Source: Archegozetes longisetosus
Lineage: Eukaryota > Arthropoda > Arachnida > Sarcoptiformes > Trhypochthoniidae
Assembly: GCA_018873245.2 (NCBI GenBank)
Contig: JAEMBT020000003.1
Location: forward strand, 6,157,843-6,221,842
DNA: 64,000 bases
Direction of reading: 5' to 3'
The translations under genes were made by a program, and so were the position numbers. The notes below the pieces were generated by a model. The model was not told the DNA's origin. It saw only the letters and a program-made list of their open reading frames with translations, and made no database searches. Positions 28,601 to 42,138 of this stretch are shown here, in pieces. Numbering within the stretch: the first letter of the stretch is position 1; the number at the start of each line of letters is the position of its first letter.

Positions 28601-31600
28601 AGGAATCTGAAACACTCCCCAAGAGCTCTTCCCTCAAGCAGTTTTGCCGAACAGTACAAATGGTATATTGGAATAGTATGACTCAAGCTCTTTACCGATC
28701 ATTACAACTTGAATACTATGTGGACAAACGCGACATTTTGAAAGTTGTTGAAAATATTTGCGACAAAACTTTATTAAAGATAGATATTTCAAAATTTCTG
28801 ATTTATATTTGTGAACACTTAAAAGATTATTTTCTTAAAAACTATTGCAATCAACCAAATTCTGATATCAGTGATTACATCGAATCAAACTTCAATTCAA
28901 TCACTGAATTGTCGAGTGATACCATTCCCGAAAGTGCGGTTCAGTTCAAGAGTATTTCGTTGACTGATTTGCTTCAATCAACAAAGTCGTGCGCAGACAT
29001 GAAAGGACTACACATGGACATCAAAGAGAAATTTCAACAAACTTTGAAGAACTATTTATCGCCAATACCTTGCTTCCCTTCCTATTATTTCTTCAATTGT
29101 AGACAATCTGAAGCCAGTGAAAGTTATTTGAAATTTGAAAATGAATTAAGCGAATCTAACTTGATAGAAAAGTCTTGCACGACAGATGATGAAACAGCGA
29201 AGAGCAGTACAGTTGTTACCGAAGCCAAGACTGTGACTGACAGAGACGACAAAATAAGTGATGATTCGTGTTCGAACAATAACTCGACGCAAGCCCTTAA
29301 GTCGAAAAACGAAGCACTCGAAGAAAGTGGTAGTTTATCGAAATCGATCTCATCGAAAGTGAGCTGCAACGCTATGGACATGGGGAGTGATGACACTTGT
29401 TCAATGGTCAACTTGTGTGCCAATTCAAAGAACGACAGCTCAACAACCAATACTTATTTAGACACGTCATCGCAACCATTGTTTCTACGGCTTTCCTGCT
29501 CAATAAACACAAGACGTTGTTCCAAGGAGTGTTCGCTCAACTTTTGCCGACGTGTCTCGAAGAGATTATCTGTTTGATAGAAAGTGATGCCTCAGGTCTG
29601 TTATTTATGCTTCTGGTTTTATTTTTAATCTATGCTTTTGTAAGCTTTGAGCTATTGCTCGATAGACATTGAAGCGAGTTATGATCGGTTTATAATCTAA
29701 TCTTTTGTATTGTTTTGATTGAACAAAACAATTACCAGTTCTTATAAACTTGTTATTGTGAAGACTGAACGCTCGCTATCTCTCACACAGTTGCGTGTTA
29801 TATGCCCATAATTCAGTCATTTGTTTGAGATTTAGCATTCGATATAAGTGGGTTAAAACGACTTAAAGTCAGGAATAAAATAGACTGAATTATTAAGTAA
29901 TGAAACCAAACGAAATCTAAAACTTCGTTCATATAATGAGCTTTTGATTGTTCTAACAAGTCTAGGAAGCACATGAATAAACTTCTTGTTAGCATTGAAA
30001 CATGAAAGCAATTTGAATTAATTTATTTAAAATAAAATTTACAGAATTGGAATTACAAGATTTGAGAGTAACTCTCAACTTGATATGTTTAACACAATCG
30101 AATGAAATCGAATTGCCAATGGTTCCATTGTTGCAGAAAAGAGAGTCAGTAGTTTCTAATGATTGCCCGAACTATTACTATGGAATAGATCAGACTTGCA
30201 GAGAAAATAGTATCAATGATAAGCTAAGCGATTATCAATTTCAAGCTTTAAATGAATGTATCTCACGAGTGAATTGGCTGTTGAAAGATGAGATCGCGTG
30301 CGTAGCATTAGATTCATATACGATTTGCGAATCAACTTTGGAAATGGTAATCGCGCACATTGAAAACAGTCCATATTCTGATTTCTGCTTCAAAAAACAA
30401 GTTCAGCTTCAATTTGTGTTCGGATCGGCTGCTAATACCAACTTCGACATAAGTCTGAATAGATTTTGTGATTCTATGGGACAAATCAAACTACCGGGTT
30501 TTCAGCTAAAAAGAGTTGGACAATATTATTACATATCGTATGATAACGAGCTGAAAGATCAACAAGGAGGAACACCAAAGTATTTGCTCAACTCTCTGAT
30601 TCCTGCACTTTCTTCTAATCCTTCTTTTCATTTCGACGATGAGGCGAATCTCCATCAGATCTGTAGTAAACCAGTTTCTAATGATACTGTTTCTCATGTA
30701 CGTAATAATGATAGAAAAATCTTGTTTTCTACTCCATTACCTTCGAATATCTTGAGATCTGCTAAAGAAACAAGAAGAGATAGAGAAAACTTATCTGAAG
30801 ACAGTTGTGAAGACAGCGAGTCGGGACAAACGCGTAAACGGCATGTGATCAGAAAAAATCCTAAAAATCGTTCGGCTTCAGTGCCTCCGAGCTCGTCAAA
30901 TGTGACTAAAGAAGAGCCTCGCAAACCAGGACAATCTTTGCCTGAGGCAGACTTTGAGTTTATCAAGAAGTTGAAAAACCAAACCAAATCGAACGGAAAC
31001 GAAGAATTGAATGAAACTGAAAAAGAGTTGATCAATTCGACAGAAAAATCGAGTGAAAGCACAGTTTTGAACACTAACGACAGATTGAAGACTGAACTAA
31101 GCAGTTGTAGTGAACTTGAAAAGGTCGAGTCTTGTACTACAATTCAAACTGATGAACAGATAATTCCAAGTAATGCTGAAGATGCTGGATATGACGGCGA
31201 CAGCGATAGTGACTCAGACATAGAAAGTTTGAATTGGCTCGCATTGGATTCTAGACAGCCATTAGTTCCTAAATTCTGGCTGATTATGAAAATCAATAAC
31301 GGATCAGTTTCGTTATACTTTCACACAAGACCCAAAGACACTTCAAGTGACAACTATACTAAAGGAATCGAAATTTTCAATCATGTGGTCGGTTTAGTCG
31401 AATCTGTTTGTAAAACAGTTAACCAGATGTTGCTTTTGGAGAATTTGCATGACTCCAGAATGTGCGACGAGTTGTTGGTGCCCATTGAAGACAACGATCC
31501 ATGGAATAGGACATCGCGAAGAAGTGCACTGAGTAGAAGTCAATTGGCCCAATCGAGTGAACTGGAAACTGATTTGGAACCAATTAATCCGAGGTCACCC

Positions 31601-34600
31601 TTAAAGTTAATGAAAACAAACGTCACATTTTCTCCTGGTTTATTTTCATGTGACATTATTTGGAAAAAACATTTTCCACTTCATCACAGATTACAATCTA
31701 GTGGTCCTTCGAAAGGCATACGAGCCATGAGACAAGTACTCAATTCGTTCTCCGTTAATAATAGAGAAAACCTTTTTGTCTATCAAGAAAGCTCTGGTTC
31801 TGTCTTCTACTTGAGGTAAAATATCTCAAATTTTGCTCTATTTCACTTCTATTAATCATCTTCTTTGCTCATTTAAGGCTCTATGAAATCGATTGTGTTC
31901 ATCATAACTATAATCAAGAAATAAAGTCATTGAACTGCTCAAAAAGTCCTTCAGAATCGAGTCTAATTGGTTTTCAGTCCAGTAAGAAGACAAATAGCGA
32001 AGAAACTTCTGGGTCTCGAATTAGACATGACTCGAATAAGTCGGACAGAGATAGAGATAAAGATAATGACAACCTATCGCTTACTTCTTATGCTTCATCT
32101 CATATATATCGCGTAAATAGTGATAAACAGCCACATCAATGCATTCTATTGCATGTCCATGGAATACGTGAAGTCGGCAAAGATATTAAAGAGGATATGG
32201 TTGGAGCCCTTCAGAAGAAACTAGATGAAGCAGTTCTCGAACTTTTGATTCTTATGCTATCGAGAAATCCTCACTCCAAGCTGACACCAGAAGATGTTTG
32301 TTTCATCCAAAAATCTAATAAGGAACCAACCGATACCTTTCAGTTCATCGTTGATTCTCAATATTTAGAATATATTCATTCGATTAGAGTTTATCTGCGA
32401 CAGAATCTGCTCACAAGTATGCACAACCCCAAGTATACAGAATTGAATCCAGAACACCATTTCAAGGTTAGAATATTTTATTTCAATTCCAATCTAGAAT
32501 ATTTCTATTGAATTTAACTTGATGATCGTAATCAGATGTTGAAACTGACTTTTATGGTCGTTAAATAATCTAACATTTCTGTAAATATGTGAAATTATAG
32601 GTCATTACATCATCAGGTTCTATAGTAACCAACGATTCCGATACATTCTTGTATTGGCGACAACAAGCGTCGGGTTCAGACAGTAAGGGTATTGCATGCA
32701 TCATATTATCTCTAGTTGATGGCAACGGAGATCCTTTACCTCACAAATCATGTCCACCTCTATTCAATGTCGGCCGAACTGAGCTAAAGGCGCTGCTCGC
32801 AGGTAGTTTCGATGACGTAACAAAATGCGAACGATATAACGGAAAATCAAGTTCAGAATCAGTCTTATTGATTCAATTCCAAATTTGGAGCGTCGGAAAA
32901 ATAGATTTGCAACAGCTGAGCAAAATGCTTGAAGTAGCGATAAAACACGCCATTTGGGACTTGACTTTAGAATTTAAACTGTTGAAAGCTTCTTTAAGTG
33001 ATCAAATGGAGATCACGGCTGCTATCTCTAACACAATTAGTGTTAGTGAGCCCTCCACTCCAACAAACATTAAGACTTCTAGAGGTATATTTTTCATGAG
33101 AAAAGTCTGTTTAAACTAATTAATCACAAATATCTCCAACAGGACGAAGAACTGGTAGGGTAGCCATCGAATCAAGTCAAGTAAATCCTCTTAAAAGGCT
33201 AGAAGTCTCTAGAGATATGTCTTCTTCTGTGCCAAATATACTAAAGTTGATTTTAGATAAAACTAGTCTTTTGTCAGCCGAAAATGTTTTCAAATTTCGG
33301 ATTCAAATTCAAAACAGATTGAGAATCAAAACGAATCAAAATCGCAACCAAGAGTACAAATTAGGGACAATATAGAAGAATGTGATCCAGACGAAATGGC
33401 GAATCTGTCGTGTACATTGAATCTACTGATTAGGCCGTGGCTCGATTACGGACGTAATCTGGAAGTTGTAACTGTTGTCAAACAACAGTATTCAGTTCTG
33501 TTGAGACATTCTGTTCCTTATGTTATTAAGGAATTTAAGACTTACGTGCAAAATATGAGTTCTCACACCTGCTTGAATAGCTTTAAGAAGACGAGTGATT
33601 TTATTTACATTCCGTGCGATGATTTCGAATTTTTGAATGATTCTGAATTTGAAAACATAACAAATATGATAATTCTAGCTCGGCACGAAAAATTGTGGAG
33701 AACCTCCAAAACAAGTTCTGGTGACAACACGTTTCTTGAAAATATTATCTCTCAGACTAAACATGAAAAACCTAAACTTCGATTTCTGCCACATCTGTGC
33801 AACATGAAAGGAGACACACTCATGGTTGATCTGAACAAACCCTTATTAGCAGCCAGTAGTTCTAGCTTGAATTCTAATCCATCTGAGAGCAAAACTATAG
33901 GCCCTGATCCAATCAATTGTATTGCTCCGCGTCAGAAATTCTTGTTGTTATATGTTGAGGATAAAGCTATCACTCTGTATCTGTACAACTGGTCAAACGA
34001 GTACTTCACAAGTATATGTAAAAATTTGTCGAATATAGTTTCGTGGCATAATTCCAGAGGATCTTTCCTGCAGAGTATCATTTCACAGAAGGCCGGCATT
34101 TTTCATAATCAAGCCTTCAAGAGGAAAAATTCCAACCAGCTTATCAATTCATACACCAATTCAAAGCAAGTTGGCAGCAGCTCAAACCTATCTCAGTATT
34201 TCAAAAATCAAAAACAAAGATTCAATAGTTTTTCTGCATCTATGAATGAAAATATAGAGCTATTGATAAAACATCACAGTCCGGCTGCTGCAGCACAAGA
34301 ACACTCACAGAATAAGAAAATGTTTCCTCTAGCAAGTGCTTCCTGCGATTTACTCAACGTTTATCGAAACTGTTCTAACTTGACTTCGCTTCAAAAGACA
34401 AAACTATCTTCAACTAAAGACTTAGTCACTAGGTTTGGCAAACAGATCAAGTTTTGTGAAGGTTATCGATCAAAAGGTATAATTTTTAGTCGTTTTTGAA
34501 CCGATCTGAAAATAAAGAAATGTTTATAAATTTGCGTAGATTTAGAAGAACTATCTAAAATATGGCACACTCAGGGAACAAAAATTCATAATCCGATGTT

Positions 34601-37018
34601 GGAAAAACTAATAAAACAAGTTAAACGAATCGGACGTCTCAACCATTATTGCTTGACTCCACTCTTGTTCAGTCCTAAGTGGAGATTCACTGTTTCTCCC
34701 ATAAGAGATCATTCTTTGCAGACTCTCGATGTCATAGAAGAGGATACTAAGGAAATGCAGTTCATTGCAAATAACCATCGTTTAAGGCATGCTTCAGGTG
34801 GTTATATCCGAAAAACAGAAGAATCCGAAGTTAGCTTCAACAGATCCAGAAGATTGAGTGGTCCTGCAGTGAGTGGTTCTGCGCCTAAACTTAGTGCAGA
34901 CGAAACCTGGCATTTCGCAGTTTGTACGCATTACATTCAAGAGTACGTCCAGTATTTACAAACACTTGGATTTGGTGCCATTCATATGAGATCTCATCGA
35001 ATACTGTCATCTCTGCCCAAACAAAAGTTGCCGACAAACGATGAAAATTTGAGCTCTACTCATAAAATTATGACTAAACCTTTCCCTCATAGAAAATTCA
35101 GTTCAAAAAGCGAGAATGAACGCTATTTTCTGGTCAAGTCATTATTGGGTGGATTGTTGGTTTTCGAAGTTGGCTTTTGTGAGCCTTATGTTTACAGCCA
35201 TTTATATTCGTTTGATTCTAAGAGATTTGAAACATGGAGTAAAAGTAGAAAATCGATCGACGCTTCGGTATTCATTTTTATTAAATAAATATTTGGTCAG
35301 ATTTTCAGTTAAATATTTCTAATTACTTTTGATGATTAGCTTTGCTCAAGCTTTTTGGACGAACTGGATAAGATCAAAGTGACTATGCATTTGCACTCGT
35401 TCACTTATGACTATCATCTGAGAACAATACACTCTTACATATCTGGTCGACAATTGATCTTCAGGCAAGGCTATCATTTGACTTCATTTCTTGATGATTT
35501 CATCAAATACTATCAAAAGGCTCCCAATTATGCTCGCAATTATGTATATGCAGGTAACTCTACTTTTGTTCATTCTTTTATGGCTAATTTGATTGAAAAT
35601 GAAATGCTGTGTTTCAGGGCAAATGTCAATACATAATACTTTTGTACCCTCTCATCAATTATATAATTATATCATTAGTCACAATGATATGTATGGTATG
35701 AAAGTGTTCAGAATGAATTCTCCGGTTTCAGTAGAAGATGATCTCGAATTGGTATGAAATCCAATGTTTTCATTTAGTTTAAGTTTCGAAAAGTAAATAA
35801 TCCATTAAAACCTATGTTAATAGACAAACGAATACGTTTTGGTTGAACTATCGAGTCATCGTGTGCCTTATAAGGACACGAATGACATCCGTCAAATCGA
35901 TAACTTTGATGTCGGAGTTTTGATAACTCATGATTATTCCAACTGTAACTCTAATAACAACACACTTTCACTGAAATTCTTTGTTCTCTTGACGAGTCAA
36001 AGGGAACTCTTCCCGAAATTGTTTAGCAGTCATTTCGGTGCCTCATCGAAGGGCTCGTTCAAGCCGATTCGTCTCTATTCGTCTCAGCCTTCGAGTGGCA
36101 CTCATTCTAGAAAAAGTAGTACAATAACTGATCCTAATTCTGACGGTTCGTTAACTGACGGCTCATTAAAGAGCACTAAAGAGACAATCGTTAGCTCTTC
36201 AAGTGCTATAACCTCGATTTCTGGAGCGTTCGAAAAGAACTCTCTCACTATCAAATCCTTACCATTACTTTCGACTTCAGCTGGAATTTGTGACGAAGAG
36301 ATCACTTATTTGGGGTATTTCAGTAGTCACGAAACAATGATGCTTCAGATCTTACAAGACAAAGCAAAAGAAACTGAGTTGCAACTGGCAGCTGTTGTTA
36401 AACAGGCTACTATTGACTGCAGAAGAGATTATCTCTGGAGCTGTTTATTGCCGCGTAAAAACATTAATATTGACAACGAAGATGTTCACTTAAATATTAA
36501 AGAATTCAATGAATTACTGGGTTTAGTCCATATAATCAGATTAGACCAATACGACAAAGATCTTTTACCGTTCATTGGGCTTCATATATCTTGGTATCAT
36601 GGATTGGCCAAAATATTGATCAGCAAATTTGGAATGTCTTACAGAAACTTCTCATCAGCTGATGGAAGATCCATAAAATTGGTAAACTTATTCGGGTTTC
36701 AGCATTAGATTACTTATTGCAATCTTTCACTTTTTAGGTTTTTAGTCACAGTACTTGTTTAGATTGTTTTATGTTACTCAATATCAACACTAATTCAGCG
36801 TTGGCTGTGAGTTTCCATCAGTTATACTCTCATGTGTATTAATGTATTGATTAAAATCACCTTACTTTGAATATTTAGGGATTGAATCTGGTTTTAAAAA
36901 GCGTCCGATAAACGATAATATAGAAACTTATTTGGGAACATGTAGTACTCAGTGCCATACTCTTGTTGAAGACTTTGTTAATGGTTGTGCCTATTATATG
37001 TGGAGTGCTATCCAATAA
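19679..37018 (+). CDS. SZT2: SZT2, KICSTOR-complex subunit (mTORC1 amino-acid sensing)
   Basis: SZT2 is the large KICSTOR scaffold that tethers GATOR1 to lysosomes, restraining mTORC1 when amino acids are scarce. About 27 exons encode roughly 3,700 aa, against about 3,430 in human. The start at 19679 leads to [11 protein letters not shown], then [179 protein letters not shown] and [16 protein letters not shown], all collinear with human SZT2. The C-terminus ends [10 protein letters not shown] at 37018. Long introns are 21082-22705, 22843-23639 (which holds a mariner-like element) and 25948-27718. Three frame breaks are needed: near 29510, between about 33267 and 33372, and near 36896. Each needs one extra base. 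Confidence 0.95.
22292..22339. repeat. Imperfect inverted repeat built from TTAGG/CCTAA units
   Basis: Arms TTACCTAACATAACCTAAA (22292-22310) and TTTAGTTAGGTTAGGTA (22323-22339) face each other across a 12-nt loop in an SZT2 intron. The unit resembles the arthropod telomere repeat TTAGG. A further AACCTAACCTAG lies near 22565. Confidence 0.6.
22878..23261. mobile_element. Mariner-like MITE (non-autonomous, 384 bp)
   Basis: The element lies inside the SZT2 intron 22843-23639. Its left end TTAGGTTGTTCGGAAAGTG and the reverse complement of its right end, CTAGGTGGTTCGGAAAGTT, form terminal inverted repeats of about 32 bp with several mismatches, both running on into a shared GCACTTTAA. TA dinucleotides flank it at 22876-22877 and 23262-23263, the target-site duplication expected for Tc1/mariner transposition. 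The ends resemble irritans-type mariner termini. There is no transposase frame, so it is an internally deleted, non-autonomous copy. TIR divergence suggests it is not recent. Confidence 0.85.
25948..27718 (+). other. SZT2: Large SZT2 intron without recognisable content
   Basis: The donor GCG|GTAAGA and the acceptor CTTACAG join KEVSQA to [13 protein letters not shown] in frame, exactly as in human SZT2. The 1.77-kb intron contains no conserved coding segment. A less AT-rich patch near 26.46-26.58 kb may be a decayed element, but I could not identify it. Confidence 0.75.
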
Positions 37019-37040
37019 TTATTATTAAAGATGCGAAAAT

Positions 37041-37117
37041 TTTATTAAAAGTTTATTTTTTCAACCATTATTGTATTCAAATTCATTTACAATTAGAAAA
37101 TTTAAAAACTAAATAAA
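37041..37117. terminator. Overlapping polyadenylation signals of SZT2 and NUP155
   Basis: Minus-strand AATAAA hexamers at 37046-37041 and 37057-37052 would serve NUP155. Plus-strand AATAAA at 37112-37117 and ATTAAA at 37024-37029 would serve SZT2. The plus-strand AATAAA lies just inside the NUP155 last exon, next to its stop codon (37109-37111). Confidence 0.6.
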
Positions 37118-40100
37118 TCTTTCGAGCTTCGCTCTGACGCCCCTTAAGTCGTATATTAGACTTCTAATCACTCTATCGTCAGAATTCATCGCTTGTAAAT
37201 CAATCAAATATCCAGAGATCACATCAAGACATTTCGTAGCAAAGATACGCCTATTGTGATTAAAACAGCTTTTTAGATACCAGTTTCACTTATCAAATCA
37301 GACAAACCTTTCGGAAATGTTGACAGTTATCGGGTTATCGGCAAATAAATTGATAAGAAATGCCAGAACTCGAAGCAAATGCACTGGTTTTCTAGGCCAT
37401 GAAGTGCCGTATTCTCTAGATTTGTATAACTTATGGTAGAGATCGAGCAAACTAGTTATCTTTATTCCCAGTTCCAATAGAGTTTCAAGAAGCCATTGGG
37501 GCTCGAATCCAAGGTTTTGTGTCTTTGTTTCCAAATATTTGACGATAAATTCTTTAGAAAACATTAATAAGAATCAAATATTATTCTTTAATGAAATTTT
37601 GGCCTATTATTGCAAATCACATTCACTAAAAATTTACGCTGGAGTGAACCCGAGATAACCCGATAATTTAGTGTAACCTAAGCCTTAACCCAACTTCTAT
37701 CTGAAGTTGATTCATATCATGAGCCAAAAGATATTTAAAGCTTAAACTTTTGGTTAGAAGTCGAACTTCAGCTCAGTATTAACCCAATATTGTTGCATAT
37801 CGTGCAAACCCGTATACTGCGTCCATAAAGTCCAATCGCATTGTTGAACAAACTAGTCAATTGGATACTTTTGTTTTGTTCAATAATTAAAATAATAGAC
37901 TTTTGGGCATACTGTACTTATAAACATATAGAAACACAAGCTGTGCATAACATGCTTTAAAGCAAATGTTAAGGTTAGGTTTGCACCCTATGTACAATAC
38001 CAGAACTGCTTCGATTATTCATATATTTGTCAAGAGATCGAATAGTAGTTCAAATACTTACCGACTGGAAAATATTTTTCTGAACTCAAATATAGTTTTC
38101 CCAATTCCTTAACTTTAGAACAAATCAAGTTCTTTTGAGCTTCAAATGACTTCGAACTAATAGCTCTCAATTCATTATCGATAATATTTTGCCAAATGGT
38201 TTCAATAAGGTTTGGATCGTGATGTCCGGCACAGTGAAGTATTGCTAATTGACATTCAGGAAAATTGAAACGATCGGCAAAGTCTTCATATAAGTGGGTG
38301 ATATCAAGTAAATCAGAATTAAGTGCGACAATAGCTTCTTGAGTGTTGGGGGAATCAGGCAATTGTTGAATGCTTTCTAATAACTGCAATTGGATTCTGG
38401 CCACTTCCATCTTCTCTTCTAATTCATGCAAAAACTCTCCAGCAGTCGACTGAATGTTTTCTCCAGAGAGTGATGTCGGACGAGAATCTGAACTTTTCAT
38501 ACAAACTATAGCTCTTGATAAATACTCAATTCTAAGGTATAGATTGACATCAGTGCTACGCCTTTCCGCTAGTTTGCTAAGTATTTGCGCGGCAGCTCTA
38601 AAGTGACCATTTCTTTCGTAATACATCCAAAGCAAATCCATTAATGCTATTGAGTCAGAGAAGGCAGATGTCTTTCGTTTTAGGTAACTTTCTAAATAAG
38701 GAGACTTTATTTCTAAAAGTTTATCACTTTGTTGGTGTTCGTACAGCCAGTTATAAAGTGCTATATGAAAGAGTTCATCATTCGACCGAATCGCTAGTTT
38801 CAACATGTCATTTGCCTGTTTCTTTGCTTCTTCTAAACTCATGAAAGTCTTCGTTGAGTCTTGAGCTTTAGGGTTTAGCAACGATTTGCTTTGTTGAACA
38901 AGTCGCTCGTATATCTCAAGTAACAGTTTATAACATTCATTTCTAGTAACAAAAGCATAATGTCCCTGTTGGTCTTCCATCTGTTCTCCATTTCGATAGT
39001 AATGAAGAGCCAAGTTTTGTGGATCACAGTTTTGCGCGGTTAACAAACATATGTCTACTACTGCTTCATACCATTGAACTGATTGAAACAACTCACAAAC
39101 GGCATGAAGATTGATCCGGGCCCCAATCTTTTTACAAAGATTCAAAGCATTCTCAAGTTGTTGTGCTCTGTCAGCTGGATTTGTTATGCTTTTAGCTTTC
39201 ATCACCAGTTCATGTGCCTTTGCGTGTAATGCATTCTCGTTCTTGTAAATCGATGGACAAACTTCTTGTAGACGTCTATTTATAATATCTGTCGTCGAAT
39301 TGTCTTCAATAAACCTTCGAACTAAAGAACTTGCCAGCATTGTTGTCATTTCATTTCCATGTACTATCAACTCTTTGAATGTCATTCCTATTAACTGAGT
39401 TTGTCGTTCAGCTGGCAAAATAGAAGCTACCGCATGGAACTGATGATCACATAACAATTTCCATAGTCCAAGCACTTCAATGCAATGTTCGATCAGTCTT
39501 AATAGATTGTAAAGAGAGTTTCGTTCGTTAGCGTAAACATCATTTCCTCTAAACATTGTCTGATATGTTGGCAAATTTTTTCTCGTAATTTCACTTTCAG
39601 TGTTCAACGAAAACTTGATGTTACTTTTGAGAAAGTTTCTCAAATCAGTCAGTCTGGTCTCATATAGTTTTATCTCATCCAAAGAAATATTACTTACGAG
39701 GAACTCCTTTTGTCCCTCGTTAGTCATAGTTTGCTGAGGACTGACTGTTTTCAAGTTCCAAATCGGTCTAATAATTCTTGAAAAATACAGGTAAACGCCT
39801 GATGTTTGCTCGAGTACTGCATTGAAGCAACGTTTGGAGGACTCACTATATATGTGTCATTACGACCTAATGGTGTCGACATATCAGTTGGACTTAAGTA
39901 GCTTTGTTGCAACGAAGAAAACGGCTGGATTGGAGAAGAAGGACTTGAAAACAATGGCTGATTCACTGACGAAACTGGTGTCGAAACTTGTTGAATCCCT
40001 GTATTTGCAAACTGTTGGGGGAATTGAGTTTGTGGTTGCTGCTGACCATGTGATGTCATCAGTTGAGGCTCTCCACCGTAATGAAAGAAGGCAGAGGTCG

Positions 40101-42138
40101 CCCACTCACTTATTTTGGCGTCTTGTGTCGATTTTGAACCGCATGCCAATATCAGAGCGATCGCACATGCCTGAGGACCAGAATGTAAATTGAAAAAAGA
40201 TTTCACTGCATCGTTATCATAGCCTTGATTTTCAACCAGAAGTTGTTTAAGTTGATCGACAATTCTTGGCTTAAACCCGATGTGAACACCTTGAGAGGTC
40301 AGAAACACAAACTTTCGCGGTTCTTCCATATGTTGCGTGACTAATAGTGGCGGTTCAACAGCAACGACTTTGTTATTTTTTAAGACTAAAGTGTGATATG
40401 GTTTGAAAGGTATGCTTTTAATCTCTTCGGCCATTTTCCATACTTTACTATTCAGGTGAGTAACTGTAAACAGTTCCATTAATTCACTTTGAAATGAATA
40501 CGAATCATTATTAATGGCCCAAATCATATCCTTATCTTCTAATTGTGATGATACCATCAACAGAGTCCCTCTTCTGAAGTTCGAAGTGTGAACTGCAGTC
40601 GGTCTTTGCGGTGACGAAGCCGTGAAACCGGGAGGTAATCGAACGTGTAATAGAGTTAAAGTGAAGGGTCTCTGTTCTGGTGAGGCTATTGACGTTGTAG
40701 TGAAATAAAGTCGAACACCGGCTTTGGTCACAGCTATCAAGTTTATATGAATAGATTCGGATTCTTCGACAGCACTTATAGAAACTATTGGCTTAAAGTT
40801 CATTTGATCTATAGTTCCAACCGCAGACGAGGCCTCGTTAACGATCGAGTTCAAACTCTTGTTCGCAACTCTATAGGTACTTTTTCCGTCCACTCGAGAT
40901 CAAATACTTCTATGTTCCCACTTTCCGAAAGTGTGTAAAGCAAGTGTCTTTTCTCATCGATTTCGATTTGACTTATGCAATCTGTCAACAATTTCAATTT
41001 TTAAATCATTCCAATACAAGATTAGATCAATACCTTGTTTAGTCATATTAAGAAAAGATGGAATCAGAAAGAGAGTGCGCTCGAAGAGTGATTGATTTTC
41101 TTGCACTTCCTGCTGAACCAACCGTCTTCTGCCTGATAGACCACTTCGTAAACACATCCATCTTTACCTCCCAGAAAAATGCGTCCATCATCTGTTCCTC
41201 GGATCACGTTCATTACCACATTATCAGTTGGGACTTTGAATATTGGCTCAGGAACAAGAAGTAAATCTCCCAAGTCATTTTCGTCTTCATAAGTACTGAA
41301 AGTTATTCCAAGTAATAGTATCTCAACGGCAGTAGTCAGAATCAACAGGTACTTGATGTGAGGCTTAAAAACTCCTGAAAATAGTTCTGATAAGTATGAG
41401 ATCGACTCAAATATTATCATAAATACCTGGTTTAGGTTTAACGAGACCAACACTTAAAATGGTTTCGCTTAAGCCATCATAATATGCAACATCACTTCCA
41501 TTATCATAAGCCCATAAATAAATATAACAATCGATTGCAACCCAAGCACGACCAATTTCAGTGAATATACCCATTTCACAGTTCTGTTGCATATCTTTAA
41601 ATATCAAATTCAGAATTTTCAAATATTTCATTTATTTGAAAAAAATCAACTCATAATCAACAAAACGTTCTTTAATTGAAATTAAATGACTAGTTTTGTT
41701 GAAAAAAATGAATCAAGTCTTACGTCCGAACTGTTCGAGTAATCCTTTAGGCAGTGGAATAGTTGTCAAAGGACTGAATTGTGATAGCATTAGTGGACGA
41801 GAACTAGTGCCAAATTCATCGATTCGCGGATAATCATTATCTTGAAGCCCAGAAACTGTTGGATATCCTATCGATAAAAACAAAAATGTATTCGCACCTG
41901 ATGAGTGATCACAATAAATAAGATTTTGATTACTTTGTGTAGCTTTAAGTGTTTCGAGCATTTGAGGGAACAATGAGTCCGAATTGAGGAATGTTTCGAC
42001 ACAGTTGGCCGACACTTCCAACTGGTTTGGATTCAAATTCACATTTGAGATATCAGTCCGATTCAGTCCCATAGTTTGTGACATTAATGCCAGCGATTGT
42101 GTAGATATTGGATCCGTTTGTGGCAGTACTATTGTCAT
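37109..42138 (-). CDS. NUP155: NUP155, inner-ring nucleoporin
   Basis: NUP155 is a scaffold of the inner ring of the nuclear pore complex, with an N-terminal beta-propeller and a C-terminal alpha-solenoid. The start at 42138 leads through [122 protein letters not shown] and [20 protein letters not shown]. It ends with [11 protein letters not shown] and VRAKLERFI at TAG 37109. The final exon (about 37109-37251) and the exon near 37303-37546 join to the long 38055-39755 exon. The protein is about 1,340 aa, close to the family norm. Three internal frame breaks (near 39794, 40893 and 41069) each need one extra base to restore collinearity with human NUP155. The gene is head-to-head with FCHO and convergent with SZT2. 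Confidence 0.95.

Noticed and set aside
29124..31074. Long minus-strand frames opposite SZT2 (for example 108 and 126 codons)
   Set aside because: They lie antisense to clearly conserved SZT2 exons, are serine-, leucine- and phenylalanine-rich, and match no family.
27719..37018. Treating the 27.7-37.0 kb exons as several separate genes because of internal stops
   Set aside because: The exons are collinear with a single SZT2 protein and the splice phases join. The apparent breaks are single-base frame shifts or introns.
38030..39755. Separate gene starting with MKTVSPQQT on the minus strand
   Set aside because: The preceding residues in that frame ([12 protein letters not shown]) align with NUP155 directly after the previous exon, so it is a frame break within NUP155 and not a new start.
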